A DNA stretch of 64,000 bases, from contig NC_081410.1 of NCBI RefSeq assembly GCF_030272615.1, positions 253,067,533 to 253,131,532 on the forward strand, read 5' to 3'. The notes under the pieces were generated by a model. That model saw nothing but the letters and a program-made list of their open reading frames with translations. It was not told where the DNA came from and did not search any database. This DNA is from Cryptomeria japonica (lineage: Eukaryota > Streptophyta > Pinopsida > Cupressales > Cupressaceae). Below, in pieces: positions 1 through 10,170 of this stretch (the first letter of the stretch is position 1; every line of letters begins with the position of its first letter). Position numbers and translations under genes: made by a program.

Positions 1-53
1 TTTGATTGCATTTTGCTTTGTTTGTTTTGTTGAGAACGAGTAACAATAGGCAT
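1..53 (-). CDS. Start of gag of element A (partial)
   Basis: An ATG at 53-51 lies directly next to the TAG stop of ORF1 (54-56) and opens a frame beginning MPIVTRSQQN. The gag of element C begins MAQTRSMRN, so the TRS near the start supports this as the gag initiator. Only 17 codons are inside the window. If correct, ORF1 stop and gag start abut with no spacer, which would allow coupled or re-initiated translation; that is inference. Confidence 0.4.
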   Translation of the reverse strand, partial: MPIVTRSQQNKQSKMQS

Positions 54-440
54 CTAGTAGAAGCTTTCTGTGACAAAGGGGACAAAATACTCTTTGGTGT
101 GTTGCTCGGGGGTTGGTGGTTCAAATTGGGGTATGTTGTAAGTGATGCACTCGTCGGGAAAGAATGCAGGATTGATCTTTCCTCCACGGTTTATGATTTG
201 ATTGAATGCGGATTTTTGACAATATGCCCTAGTCTTCAAAGGCTCATTGTCAAATTCATTGGATTTGTTCTGGATATAAATTTTGATGTGATGAAGAAAT
301 GTTCGATGAGATTTGAAGAGTTGACGATTGATGTATAAAAATTTATTTCTTTTGACAAATTTGGAAAAACTTGGTTGTTGTTTCTTCAACATGGTGTTAC
401 GATAAATATTCTTTCTTCTTAGAATATGAGGATTAGTCAT
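54..440 (-). CDS. ORF1, conserved pre-gag protein of element A
   Basis: A 128-codon open frame from ATG at 440 to TAG at 54, between leader and gag. I do not recognise a named domain. Homologous frames occur at the same place in C (22916-22535) and D (47558-47779). All three share a core of the form YIN-x5-HR-x-FLH followed by a Y, N-x-FD-x-EPL; A and C also share a proline-rich tail with EPPTP. The protein is basic at its N terminus (many K and R) and has no obvious membrane segment. Ogre elements of the Tat lineage are known to carry an ORF of unknown function upstream of gag, and this fits that position. It is uninterrupted here, unlike its relatives. Function unknown. Confidence 0.55.
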   Translation of the reverse strand: MTNPHILRRKNIYRNTMLKKQQPSFSKFVKRNKFLYINRQLFKSHRTFLHHIKIYIQNKSNEFDNEPLKTRAYCQKSAFNQIINRGGKINPAFFPDECITYNIPQFEPPTPEQHTKEYFVPFVTESFY

Positions 441-957
441 GCATAAGTGATTAATGGTTTCCTTTTGAATTTTTTTGGATTCAGTTTATCTTGCTTCAAA
501 GACTCAAGTTTTACTTTATCAAAGTGAAGGTTTAGATGCCCCCTCATGACAAAGCGTGTCAAATGATATGGATAAAGTTTACCGATATGGAAACTTGATT
601 TGACAACTTAAGGCTTTGAACAAGTGTGTTTGGGATAAAATCTGTGAGATAATAAAGAAGATATTCATCACTTGCGATGATGTTTCCTAATTTTGATAGG
701 ATAGATATGTTTATCGTGCAACCAGTTTTGGATTCTTGACAACTTTTGTTTGACTAGAAATTTGTCTTAGAAATAGCTTTCAACACTCTGTTTTTGATAT
801 TTTGTCTTGACAAAAATGAAGCTGATGAAAGGAGGCCTTCAAAAATGTTTTCAAAATTTTCAAAATTTATCATTGTTTTGCCCCCTTTTTCTGGTTTTGA
901 TCAAAGCAGAGACAAGATGCGCTATAGAAAATTTTCAATGCACTAAGGAAAAGACCA

Positions 958-1290
958 CACGCGCTAGGTTGCCCCCGGCTACGTGCTAACTAGTTTAGAC
1001 TGTTTAATTTTGTTTTTTGTTTTACTCAAAAAGTCATGCACTAGTATGGGCCTGCTAAGTGCTAACTGATAAACCCTATGCGTTAGTGTTTGACTCCCAC
1101 GCACTAAGCTGATGCTTCCACACGCTAGACTGTTCTTAAAACGCGCTAAGTTATGACTGTGGGTTTTGGATTCTTGGTAAAGCGTTACTATTAAGACTTG
1201 ACATGCTAAAGTTCAGTTTTAATGCGCTAAAAGATAGTTCACATGTGCTAAGAGGTTGTTCTTACGTGCTAGACTACCGTGATGTATTGA
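958..1290 (+). repeat. Degenerate GCGCTA-type tandem repeat, leader of A
   Basis: About a dozen short words of the type (A/T)(T/C)GCGCTA, with variants such as ACGTGCTA, ACGCACTA and ATGCGTTA, recur every 15 to 35 bases. The spacers are not conserved. The same word family fills 2745-3030, 10415-10690 and 24464-24745. Confidence 0.65.
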
Positions 1291-1559
1291 TTTGGTTATT
1301 TTCTATGATTTTTGGATCTTTGTTTTGAATATTTCAGTGTTGACAGATGATTTTCTGAAGTAACAAATGAAAGCATGGCACCAAAGAGACAACCATTTTT
1401 CTTAATCTAACAATAAGTGTATGTTCTATGAGGATGTGTTCAAATCCTTGATGTTTTAACAGGTTTGGATACAAATAATACACTTCAAGAAGACTCTTTA
1501 TTCAAAGGTCATAACTAATATCATAGCCCACTAGTCTCAATACTTCGTTAGCTCAAACA

Positions 1560-2040
1560 GCTGTGTCACCCCCTAGAGGGTGCCCATTTTTTTGCCTTTT
1601 GCCAGAAATTAACTCAAAGTGAATTTCTTCACAATTGAGTAGTTATCTTGGGGGCGGATTCTTCCCCACCCTTGCACTATGATATTACAAATGTTTGGTA
1701 ACAGACTCGGCTCAAGGTTTCTATTTCTAAGGTTCATAATCAGGCTTCCTGTTCAACCGTCAATGATAAACTCCCTCAGGAGGCTTCCCAACCTTTAGAA
1801 CAAAGACTTTATGTATCTCAAGGATACTGGGGGAAGGCTAATCGCTGCGCGCAACCATTGAAAAGGACTTTCGTCACTTTCCACTTTTGATTAGAGTGGG
1901 TTGGAACACTTGGCATCAAAGTCATTTCCCACTTAGGTCATTCCCTTCACACTGGTCACGAATGGCTTTAAGAGTTTTTTAACCCCTCGGGAAGGCAATC
2001 CTGCTAAAGGTTTTAAAATGCTTGAAATGAATGAAAGCAT
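1560..2040 (-). other. Conserved leader block shared with element D
   Basis: On the minus strand this block contains the words GACCTAAGTGGGAAATGACT, then GATGCCAAGT, then TCCAACCCACT (within 1891-1942). The plus strand of element D has near-identical words in the same order at 45632-45678. The GGGTGACAC-type word also recurs (about 1565-1583 here, 46030-46040 in D). No reading frame is conserved, so an RNA element or old homology without function are both possible. Confidence 0.5.
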
Positions 2041-2744
2041 AAGAGTAGTCTGGCTTTTTGATCACCCAGTTAAGGGGAGAGCATATACCTTCTACTTTCG
2101 AGACAAGGCAATCAAGTTGTTCTTTTTATCTTTCAATTTAGTGATTTTCTAAAATCTATATGGAGATGTTGCTCCACAAAAACATGGTGTTCTTTTTATT
2201 TCTTCAAAGCAGTGATTATCTAATCTAGAAAAGAACCTGATCAACAAAGCAAAACTTCGATTTGGTCAACAAAAGAAAATCGAAAAAAGGGGAAGAACTT
2301 CCCTCTTTGATTGTAAACAAAATTTTTTAAGTGTGGTTCCTTTTTCCTTGCAAAAATTTAAAATGGATCCTTTATACACCAAAGAATGGTGAGGTTCTTT
2401 TTAAAGCTATTTTTGCAAAAAAAAAAGGTTGTTTCTGTTCTTTTTAGAGCCCAAAAAGGAAATTTTTTCTCCTATGAAAGAAAAAAAGATTTTTGATTGT
2501 GGTTCTTTTTAGGTACCCAAATGAAATATGAGTTCAATTTTAAGAAAATTAAAAGAAGTTCAAATATTAAACTAACTTAACTAAGTCAGTAAAAAATCTA
2601 ACTATCTTAATGGTCCTAAAACTGAGCTCCTATCTGCAAGAAAATCGTTAGAACCCTGCAAAATAACAAGCAAAAAGGTTAGATAACTTGTGGACTTCAA
2701 CAAGTCTAATTTTACCCTCGATTATAGATTTTAGTTTTTACCTT

Positions 2745-3030
2745 TGTTCGTGATGCGCTACAGAACAAACAGTATGCGCTAAAATATAACAGTGATGCGC
2801 TACAAGATGACAGCGATGTGCTATGCTATTTCCAAGATGCACTAGAATGGTTTTTGGATGCACTGCTTTGTTTTTCTCCCATGCCGAGACCTACAGGAAA
2901 ATGTTAGTGGGATAATGCACTATAGTAAAGACTACACATGCTATTAAATAGATCCAATGTGCTAAACAGTAAGCGAGATACGCTAGACTGTTAACCAGAT
3001 GTGCTATTTCCTGTTTCCCACGCACTGTTT
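2745..3030 (+). repeat. Degenerate GCGCTA-type tandem repeat, primer-site side of the A leader
   Basis: Clear copies include TGATGCGCTACAGAACAAAC, TATGCGCTAAAA, GTGATGCGCTACAAGATGAC and GCGATGTGCTATG, then more degenerate ones (GATGCACTAG, AATGTGCTAAA, GATACGCTAG). Spacing is roughly 20 to 30 bases. The cluster stops about 55 bases before the primer site. Confidence 0.7.
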
Positions 3031-3084
3031 CCTGTTTCCCATGTACCAGCAAAAGGGGTTAAATTCAAAAATTGATTTGATATA

Positions 3085-3111
3085 TGGGTTCAGGCCCCAC
3101 GGTGGGCACTA
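3085..3111 (-). promoter_or_regulatory. Primer binding site, tRNA-Lys type, extended
   Basis: The last 18 bases (3094-3111), read on the minus strand, match the expected complement of the plant tRNA-Lys(CTT) 3' end at 16 of 18 positions. The resemblance continues into the T-loop region for about 27 bases in all. The LTR starts four bases further on at 3116. The tRNA sequence is from general knowledge, not from a search. Confidence 0.7.
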
Positions 3112-3115
3112 GAAA

Positions 3116-4564
3116 TGTATGTGGGAAAAGTGGGTCGATAGAACTTAAAATGTGAAAAAATGAAGCTTAAGGAGCCTTGTCCACACACCCACAGGACTTC
3201 TTGATGCAAGCTATGGAGTCATGAAGGATGACTCAGCTTCCCAAGGTTGGTTCCATGGTTCTCTATCTCACAAGGTCCCTCAAACCAATGTCTCTACTCT
3301 TATATCACTGAGCAAAGTGGTTTAGGGATGACAAATGCAAGAACAAGGGATGTTTTGATTGATTTTATTATGAAATGCATCCTAAGCTATGCATGATCCT
3401 ACAAATGCAATAATCTAGATTATAAGATGACAAGATTAGTAGCAAGACTATCCTAGCATGATATACTAGTCTATGATTAAGCTAAATGATAAGGAAAATA
3501 CTCTAAACATGCATATTTAGATTAATTCCTATTTAAAAGAGAGGCTAAATGATGAGCACAAATGATATATTAAATCTTGGATGGATTTGAGTATAAGTAT
3601 GATGTTGAAGACTTGGATCTCTAAAATGGAGGATGGAGAGCTCTATTTATAGCAAAAATAGGGCAATGGATGGCCAGGATTGAAAGATTTAATCAAGGGT
3701 TGAGTTTGAAAGTTGGGAATCCATGTTTGTAATTCTCACCAATGAAATGGTGACAATTATCAACATAAGGTTGGGTTGAGAAGAGAGGTAGGAAGCATTA
3801 AATGCTTGAGAAGACCTTATGGTTACCTTAAGAGGTAAGGGTTAAGGTTAGGTTAAGGTTAGGTTAGGGTTATCCAATGGATAAAGGTTTTACCCAAAGG
3901 ATAAACTCTTGTGCAAAGGATTAAGGACTAACCATGGTCAAAGCAATAAATACTTGATGAGACCCTTGGGTTACATGGAGGTTGAGTTTAGAGAAAGTCT
4001 CTAATCATGCAAGAGGGTTGAGTTAACCATTAATGGTTTGGAAGAGAAAGTTGTTGGAGACTTGAAGCCTTTAATGGTTATCAAAGACTTTGAGGGTTTG
4101 AGAAGTGACTTCCCCTTGCTTAGGGATGTGACAATATTTAGGAGATGGGTTAGGCTAATTTAAAAGTGATTAGAAGAATCTAGAAGAGGGTTTAGGATGC
4201 AAGTGGGAGATGTAGGAAAATGCAAGTGGATGGAGAGATAATAGGATTTAATTGAAATAAAGTTAATTTAATTCAATTTGGTTGCAATTTGGGAAATTGA
4301 ATAAATTAGATTTATTCAATTTAGGGTAAACTATTTAATTAAATTTAGATTTAATTAAAAAGTGGATAGAAGGGATTTAATTGAATAAAATGATTTATCC
4401 CATTAAATGGTAAAAGAGACTTAGTGAATTTAATTTAAATAAATTGAGTAATTTATTTAATTAAATAGAGGAATGCAAGTGATTCAATAAAATTGGATTT
4501 AATTAAATAGAGGAATGAACATAAAATATTCATTTAGGAATATGGTCATTTTTATATGTCTACA
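3116..4564 (-). repeat. 5' LTR of element A (1449 bp)
   Basis: The minus strand begins TGTAGACATAT at 4564 and ends in CA at 3116, beside the primer site. Large parts match the LTRs of element C, including the TATA region, the stretch around GAGAAGTGACTTC and the AT-rich 5' end. A telomere-like run of GGTTAAGGTTAGGTTAGGG words lies at 3837-3873. Confidence 0.8.
3643..3652 (-). promoter_or_regulatory. TATA box of the A LTR
   Basis: The minus strand reads CTATAAATAG followed by AGCTC. The same sequence stands at 8867-8876 in the C 3' LTR and, one base shorter, at 25316-25324 in the C 5' LTR. It is the likely core promoter of the retrotransposon transcript. Confidence 0.6.
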
Positions 4565-5859
4565 AGTACCATGCTGCTACTAGCACTAGGATAACCTCCT
4601 GCCCATCTAGGTACATCCGCTCTCTGTCCCTATATCTGACCTGGTACTTGTACCTATACTGGTGCATCATCCTCAACCTCCTCTATAAGAGGTGCATGCT
4701 CTCCAAGATCTATAAACCAAGGAAATGGATGTCTCTGAAACCAATCTCTATACTGGGGCAATGCTCTCGCATCTGCTACATCCTCTAGGTAATCCCATCT
4801 CTGTCACTGTAAACCCACTAACTCCTACATTCTTAGTGCATATGATAGTCTCGATGCCCATCCTCATATCTCCTCCTCCCCATATTGAGCATAGGTTGTG
4901 AACTCTTGGGATATACTATATGGTCTCCCATTCTGTCTCATCACCTTAGATACTACAAATCTCTCAATGATAAACACTAATCTTCCAATGAGAGGTTGAG
5001 TCATAAACATACCCTTCCTCTACGCTCTCCAATCATCCCACAACTCTAGACCCCTATACGATCTCCATACTACCGTAATCAGATCATCCAACTGTCTCCT
5101 CCAATAGTCAGTCTTGCCTAGGTGGGGCTGAGTAACATAACCTGAATAACAATAAACAATAGGCTGGTGCACCTCTCTAGAATCATATACATTAGGTATG
5201 CATACTAGAATGTGTTCCCATGCCCATATCTATAAAACTAGCACACCTGCTACCATGCTCTTCCCCTCCCGATACACAATCTCATGCATCTCATGATACA
5301 TATGAGCAAGTAAACATGATCCCCACCCTAATCTAATTGGATGAGTCAACAACCTCTCAAGCATCTTGCCCCAACCACTAAAAAACCCCTACTATCCTCT
5401 ATCAGGCATCACAAAACAACCAATCATACCTACCAAAATACACACCAGAGGGTAGTGCTCACCATATCTTCTCATCAAATCATCCCATGTAATAGTGCGA
5501 TCAAGGATAGTCTCATCATGGAATATCCATCTCAATGCCAAAATACCAGGTTGTAGAGTAGAATTATAATCAACCTTATCTCCACCAATTAAAATCCTCA
5601 AAATCCTATATATATATATATCTTCCGGCGTGATAGTCATCTCTCCAACCGGTAAATGAAAGGTGTTATGCTCTGAATGAAAACACTCAACTAAAGAAGT
5701 CAACATACCATGATTCACATAGATATCGGGCATCTCTAATAGGTATCTGAATCCACACAAACCAATCTGAGATCTCTTTGCATCTAATAACTCACGAACA
5801 AGCCTCATCGTCGGTGGAAATGTACATCGAAAAAGAATATCAGGAAACTGAATATGCAA
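4565..5859 (-). pseudogene. Antisense plant mobile domain (PMD) gene of element B, degraded
   Basis: A 155-codon open frame (5859-5392) carries the signature of the plant mobile domain (MAIN/MAIL family): VNHGMLTSLVECF, then FHLPVGEMTITPEDI, then a conserved MPDRG. Homology continues on the minus strand to about 4565 in broken form: WAWEHI, TQPHLGK, DLITVVWR and others line up with the PMD gene of element C. PMD proteins are linked to transposon silencing and genome stability in plants, and PMD frames also occur inside retrotransposons. Here the gene runs opposite to its host element. The C-terminal half has several stops, and element A is inserted at its end. Likely non-functional. Confidence 0.75.
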
Positions 5860-7084
5860 AATTGAACATACAAATCGTTAGTACGTGATCCAATTTGCGC
5901 TAAGAATTTGATAAACATGCTATAGAATCAAAATATACAACATTCAAAATAAAAAATTATTGTTTACACTCTCAAAAATGCTTCTTGTTTTTGATATGAG
6001 TTTCCACAGACAAGTAGAAACTCGTACGAGCCAAAATTACATGTCGAACGAGTAAAATTTCTCATATGGCAATTTAATACTCCTCGCACAATAAAATGGT
6101 CAATCAAGAACATTTTTGTATGAAGCAAGGGAATACATCAGATGACAAACCCTTCTTGCTTAAATGATAAACTACAAAAGGACATAAACTCGTACGAAAA
6201 ATGGTATAACACTGCACGATAAAACGACATAAGTGACTTCATAGGAAATTAAGAAATGCAAAAATTCAAAAATTAAGGATTGAAAAGGCTAAAGATCGAT
6301 CACTTATTGCTAGGTCATAGTTCCGCAGTCAATTATGTCGTCTCTGGTGCTCGAATCGATGCTCCTGAATCGGAATTGCCATTTTTTCTTTGTAGGAGGT
6401 TTTTCAAATTTTTAAACTTTGAGAGTTAAAAATGAATTGAAAATGACACATTGAACCCCTTATATATCCCAAACCCTGATTTTTAAACTTTCTCTGATGG
6501 ACGTAAAACTTGTACCCTAAGCTAAATCGAATGTCTTGAGTCCATTTTCTGGATCAGAATCAAAATCTGACATCAATTCTCTAGTCAAAATTTCACGAAG
6601 TTGACCACTTAGCACTTTCATCCTCAAGTCAATCTTTGAATCATTTTGTGCTTAACACAATTCTAAATCTCAATTTAAATTCTCAAATCAACTCTGATTT
6701 TAATTATTCAACATCAATATTCGTGCGCAAATAATTATCATCACTAAAAATTGCCTAGAATTGTTGTACCCTCACTATCTTTCGATTTGGCTCCCGAGGG
6801 GGCATACTCATTACATATTTTCAACGATTATCATCATCAAAAGTCAAGAATTTTTTTCAAATCTTCATCTAAAGTCGAGCAAAAATATTTTCAAACAAAG
6901 AAAATCAATCAACCCTAGTTACTTGGGGTATCTTAACTCAATCACGTCGTATCAAGTTGAGATTCTTTGATGTCAAATAAAGCAATCTCTAGGGGCATAT
7001 CAATCTTTCTCCTTATCTGAATCAATATTCAAATTGGTGCAGTTTCATCACATCAAATCAAGCTGGACATTATCATTTTCCTAA
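5860..7084. other. Non-coding 3' region of element B
   Basis: Upstream region of the antisense PMD gene. It has a few GCGCTA-type words (5885-5935), a TATA-like box on the minus strand (6459-6470) and, on the plus strand, the word CCCGAGGGGGCAT (6793-6805) with a weaker GGGGCAT at 6992. The same G-rich words occur near the polypurine tracts of C and D. No coding frame is supported. Confidence 0.5.
6459..6470 (-). promoter_or_regulatory. TATA-like box of the antisense PMD gene, element B
   Basis: The minus strand reads GGGATATATAAGG about 600 bases upstream of the PMD frame. The PMD gene of C has GGGATATATTTGG in the matching place (10157-10170). Similar sequence, orientation and position in two elements suggest a promoter; no transcript evidence is available. 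Confidence 0.4.
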
Positions 7085-7440
7085 TCGGTTCTTGTTCAAT
7101 CAAGTTCGGAATCGGTTTTATCGCTTTGCTTAGTTGATTTTTGTTAAATCAAGTTCGGAATTGGTTTTATCGCTTTGCTCATGCGATTCTTGTTAAATCA
7201 AGTTTGGAATCGGTTGCGTCTTTCGCTCAATCTAGGTCAATTGAGTTCTAGATCGATGCTTGTTTCTTGATCAATCAAGTTCAAGAATGGTATCTCGCTC
7301 TTTGTTGTCCTAGTTCAATCAAGTTCATGATCAGTATCGCTTTAATCAAATCTATTTAGTTTCATCACTTCAAATCAAGTTGAACGTCTTTCTCTTCATC
7401 GGTTTGTGATCCATCAAGTTTAGAACTGATATTTATTTGA
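7085..7440 (+). repeat. Tandem repeat, about 49-bp unit, element B
   Basis: The word ATCAAGTTCGGA recurs at 7099, 7148 and 7197 (last copy one base different), with weaker copies near 7240, 7282 and 7315. Each unit also holds AATCGGTT and TATCGCTTTGCT. The array lengthens the distance between the G-rich box and the polypurine tract in B compared with C and D. Confidence 0.65.
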
Positions 7441-7451
7441 CATCAACTATT

Positions 7452-7497
7452 CTTTGAACCAACGCACTGCTCGCACATTAATTCAAAGAGGGGAAAG
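7452..7497 (+). promoter_or_regulatory. Hairpin and polypurine tract, element B
   Basis: CTTTGAA (7452-7458) and TTCAAAG (7482-7488) form an inverted repeat whose right arm runs into the polypurine tract CAAAGAGGGGAAAG just before the LTR start at 7498. The same arrangement is found in C and D. The tract should prime plus-strand DNA synthesis. Confidence 0.65.
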
Positions 7498-8394
7498 TGT
7501 AATACCCTAAAAATGATCACCTAAACCATGGGCCCCTAATCTCGACAACATCACCAAGGTCCTAAACAAAGGCAATTAAATCAACCTTGAGCACCTAATT
7601 AATTAATTCTTCAATCATTAATGTTACATGACAAACAAATCACTCTATATTAATTAAATATTTATTTAATTAATTAAATCATTTCAAGTAAATCATTTTG
7701 ATCAATTATCCTATTTATTTAATTAAATATCCTAGCATATTTAATTATAAATAAATTTGCCATTTAATCATAAAAAGAGGAATTAATCTGCAAAAGAAAG
7801 AGTTAAATTGAAAACAAAAGAAAACAATTAAATTGAGAGAAGAAATCAAACATAAGATATTTCTTTTTCTAAAAGTGAGATAACTTTGGAAATCAGAAAA
7901 GCAATTAAATTGAATTAATCATTTTCTCTGAAAATAAAACTTAAAAGCTTTTGAAGAAAGAGTTTCAGTTGTATTGAAAAGGCTTTTTCTAAATAAAAAT
8001 CTTGAGCAAATTAAAGAAAAGTGCATGGAATCACCTAATTTTATCTCAAGTGCATGGAATCAACTAAATTTATCTCCAATGCAAACTCGACCTTATAAGC
8101 TGAATGCATTCAATCAAGCTATAATTGGAATTTATCTCAAGATTAAGTGAATCTGATCTCTCAATTATTTTATTTATCCTGAAATGTGCTTTTTATTGAG
8201 GAATCTCATCCGCTTATTGCTAATCAATCTTGACTGTTGGTCTCTCTTTTGAGTCTCTAAAAATTTAGCCTTCATCTTTCATTCAAAACACCCTGGAGAT
8301 TTATTGTTATTATGCAGTTTTTCTCTGGAGTCATTAAAGATATTGTGCTTTGAGATTATTGCATCTTAGTTTAGTGTTTTTTGCATACTTAGTT
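7498..8394 (+). repeat. 3' LTR of element B, first part
   Basis: Begins TGTAATACCC after the polypurine tract. It aligns loosely with the D LTR (43634-44760): TGTA-x-ACC-CTAAAA at the start and TTTGCATACTTA near 8380 versus 44347. It is broken at 8394 by the insertion of element C and resumes at 26287. Confidence 0.7.
8390..8394. repeat. Target-site duplication of element C, left copy (TAGTT)
   Basis: TAGTT directly precedes the C element (8395). The identical TAGTT follows its other end at 26282-26286. Confidence 0.85.
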
Positions 8395-9851
8395 TGATGC
8401 ATGCTAAGAGGGGCAAAAGGCATGAAAGACAAAGTTCAAACATTAGCAGATTAGTCACAACCAAAACCAAATACGAATGAACCTAAAAACCTTAACATGC
8501 ACATCAAGAGAGATATAAAGCACACAATAAGAAGCCTACATAAACAAAAAAGGGAAAGAAGACCCTCCAAGATGCTCCTCAAAATGCTCATAGATGTTCC
8601 TCCCTTGTTCCTCTCCTCTCCAAGTCCCACATGAGTGTAGCTCTCAGGTTTTTGCACTATTCATGGGTACCATATGAAGATTTGAGATGGTTGTGAAAAT
8701 GAAAACAAATTCTTATGCAAGTGTAAATGAGTTACTATGAGAAAGCTCCTAATTAGTTTATGTAAATATTAGTAAAATAACAATGCAAATGCTTCTTAAT
8801 TCTCTCCACAATGACTATAAGTTTGATGCACAAAGACTTCTGATCCTGAAAATGAAGAATGGGAGCTCTATTTATAGGGGAAATATGGCAATGGATGGTC
8901 AAGATTGAGTAATCTTAACAAGGACTAGGATTGATGGGTTTATGATCCATGTGATGGCTTTCAAGACAATCCCATGATGACAAATGTCAACATGAGATAG
9001 CTTGAGAGGAGAGGGAAGAAGCATTAAATGATTGAGATGACATGAAGGTTACCTAGAGAGGGTTTGGTTAGGCTTGAGTTAGTGAATAAAGTTTTTATCC
9101 AATGAATAATGCCTTTATCCAATGGATAAATTCTTGTGCAAGAGTTAGTGGGGATAATCATGGTCAAAGAAATGAATGCTTGAAGAGACCCATGAGTTAA
9201 ATGAGGGTTGAGTTTAGAGGAAAAGCCTCTAACCATGTGGGTGAGTTGAGTTTAGCCATTAATGGTTATGTAAGAGCCATAAATAGTTATGTAAGAGCCA
9301 TAAATGGTTTAGAAGACTTTGGGGGTTAACTTGTTGAAGGATAAAAAGCCTTTAATGCATTTCAAAGACTTTGGAGGCTTTGAGAAGTGACTTCTCTTGC
9401 TTAGGAATGTGACAATAATTATGGAGGGGGATTAGGTGAATTTGGAATGGATTAGAAGAATCTAGAAGGGGTTTAGGATGGAAGTGGGTTTGGTGGGTGA
9501 GAGAAAATAGGATTTTATTTAGAAATAAAATCTATTTATTGGTGCAACTTGCATTTGTAGGAGAACACAAGTGGGGGGGGGGAGTTTAGAGATTTTAAAT
9601 AAATATTTATTTATTTATTTAAATGAGGAAAGAGGTTAAATTAAACAAATATGCTTTATTCATTTAATTAATTATTAGAGTATGGTTTAATGAATAAATT
9701 TAAATAAATTGAATAATTTATTAAATTAATAGAAGAAGAGGTTCAAGATGAATTAATTAAATATCATTTTAATTAACTGTTGACTGATGGTTAAATAATA
9801 AAATAATATTAAATATTCATTTAATTAAGTGGACAGATTTATGTGTCTACA
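8395..9851 (-). repeat. 3' LTR of element C (1457 bp)
   Basis: The minus strand begins TGTAGACACAT at 9851 and ends GCATGCATCA at 8395. It is paired with 24843-26281. It contains a 68-codon open stretch (8657-8451) that is also open in the other LTR, but this is probably incidental. A poly-G run lies at 9573-9581. Confidence 0.9.
8867..8876 (-). promoter_or_regulatory. TATA box in the C 3' LTR
   Basis: CTATAAATAG followed by AGCTC on the minus strand, identical to the A LTR. The 5' LTR copy (25316-25324) has lost one base (CCTATAATAG), which may weaken the genomic promoter. Confidence 0.55.
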
Positions 9852-9896
9852 TTTGCCCCTCTTTGAGACGGTGCGGTTTATTGTGTCGTTTCAAAG
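9852..9896 (-). promoter_or_regulatory. Hairpin and polypurine tract, element C
   Basis: On the minus strand: CTTTGAAACGAC (9896 to 9885), a loop, then GTCTCAAAG running into GAGGGGCAAA and the LTR start TGTAGACAC at 9851. The arms pair as in B and D although the loop sequence differs. G-rich boxes ATGCCCCAG (9920-9928) and ATGCCCCCTCGAG (9951-9963), written as the plus strand, lie just upstream in element sense. Confidence 0.65.
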
Positions 9897-10156
9897 AAAG
9901 AAAGATAGGTATGAGAAATATGCCCCAGAAATGTTAATTTAGTGGGTGGTATGCCCCCTCGAGAAATGGGTCAAAAAATTTGAAAAATCGGGCGATCTCT
10001 CGAAACAGAGAAATAAGTTGGGGGGAGGTAGAATAGAAAAAATTAGAAATAATGATGAAAGAATGGGAGAAAATGGAGTTAATACGAAGAAATGAGAGGT
10101 TTCTAAAGTTCACAGGGACCATGACGATGAGCAAGGTGAAGTAGGGTTAAGGATGG

Positions 10157-10170
10157 GGGGATATATTTGG
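10157..10170 (+). promoter_or_regulatory. TATA-like box of the antisense PMD gene, element C
   Basis: GGGATATATTTGG on the plus strand about 800 bases upstream of the PMD start, in a purine-rich setting. It matches GGGATATATAAGG upstream of the PMD gene of B. Inferred promoter. Confidence 0.4.

Larger units (their letters stand above)
441..3084 (-). other. Leader of element A, non-coding
   Basis: About 2.6 kb between primer site and ORF1 with no convincing reading frame. It holds two clusters of degenerate GCGCTA-type repeats (958-1290 and 2745-3030) and a block (1560-2040) that is also found in the leader of element D. Several A/T-rich runs, such as 2396-2425, are present. Confidence 0.6.
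1..4564 (-). mobile_element. Element A: Ty3/gypsy LTR retrotransposon, 5' part (cut by window start)
   Basis: Read on the minus strand, this stretch runs 5' LTR (4564 to 3116), tRNA-Lys-type primer binding site (3111 to 3085), a leader of about 2.6 kb, ORF1 (440 to 54) and the first codons of gag (53 to 1). The rest lies outside the window. The LTR shares many words with the LTR of element C, so A and C belong to one family, although their primer sites differ. A is inserted into the antisense PMD gene of element B, whose sequence resumes at 4565. The other target-duplication copy is off the window, so it cannot be checked. Confidence 0.8.
4565..8394 (+). mobile_element. Element B: Ty3/gypsy relic, 3' part, first segment
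   Basis: Plus-strand element recognised by its 3' end: polypurine tract at 7484-7497 followed by an LTR that begins TGTAATACCC at 7498. It carries an antisense PMD gene (5859 to 4565), like element C. Its internal part is cut by the insertion of A at 4564/4565, and its LTR is split by C at 8394/8395, continuing at 26287. B is therefore older than both A and C. Confidence 0.75.

Noticed and set aside
3837-3873. True interstitial telomere array
   Set aside because: Only a few imperfect units inside an LTR that is related to the C LTR. Part of the LTR sequence.
8451-8657. 68-codon frame in both C LTRs (also 24899-25105)
   Set aside because: Present in both copies simply because LTRs are duplicated. 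It overlaps the LTR 3' region and has no known motif.
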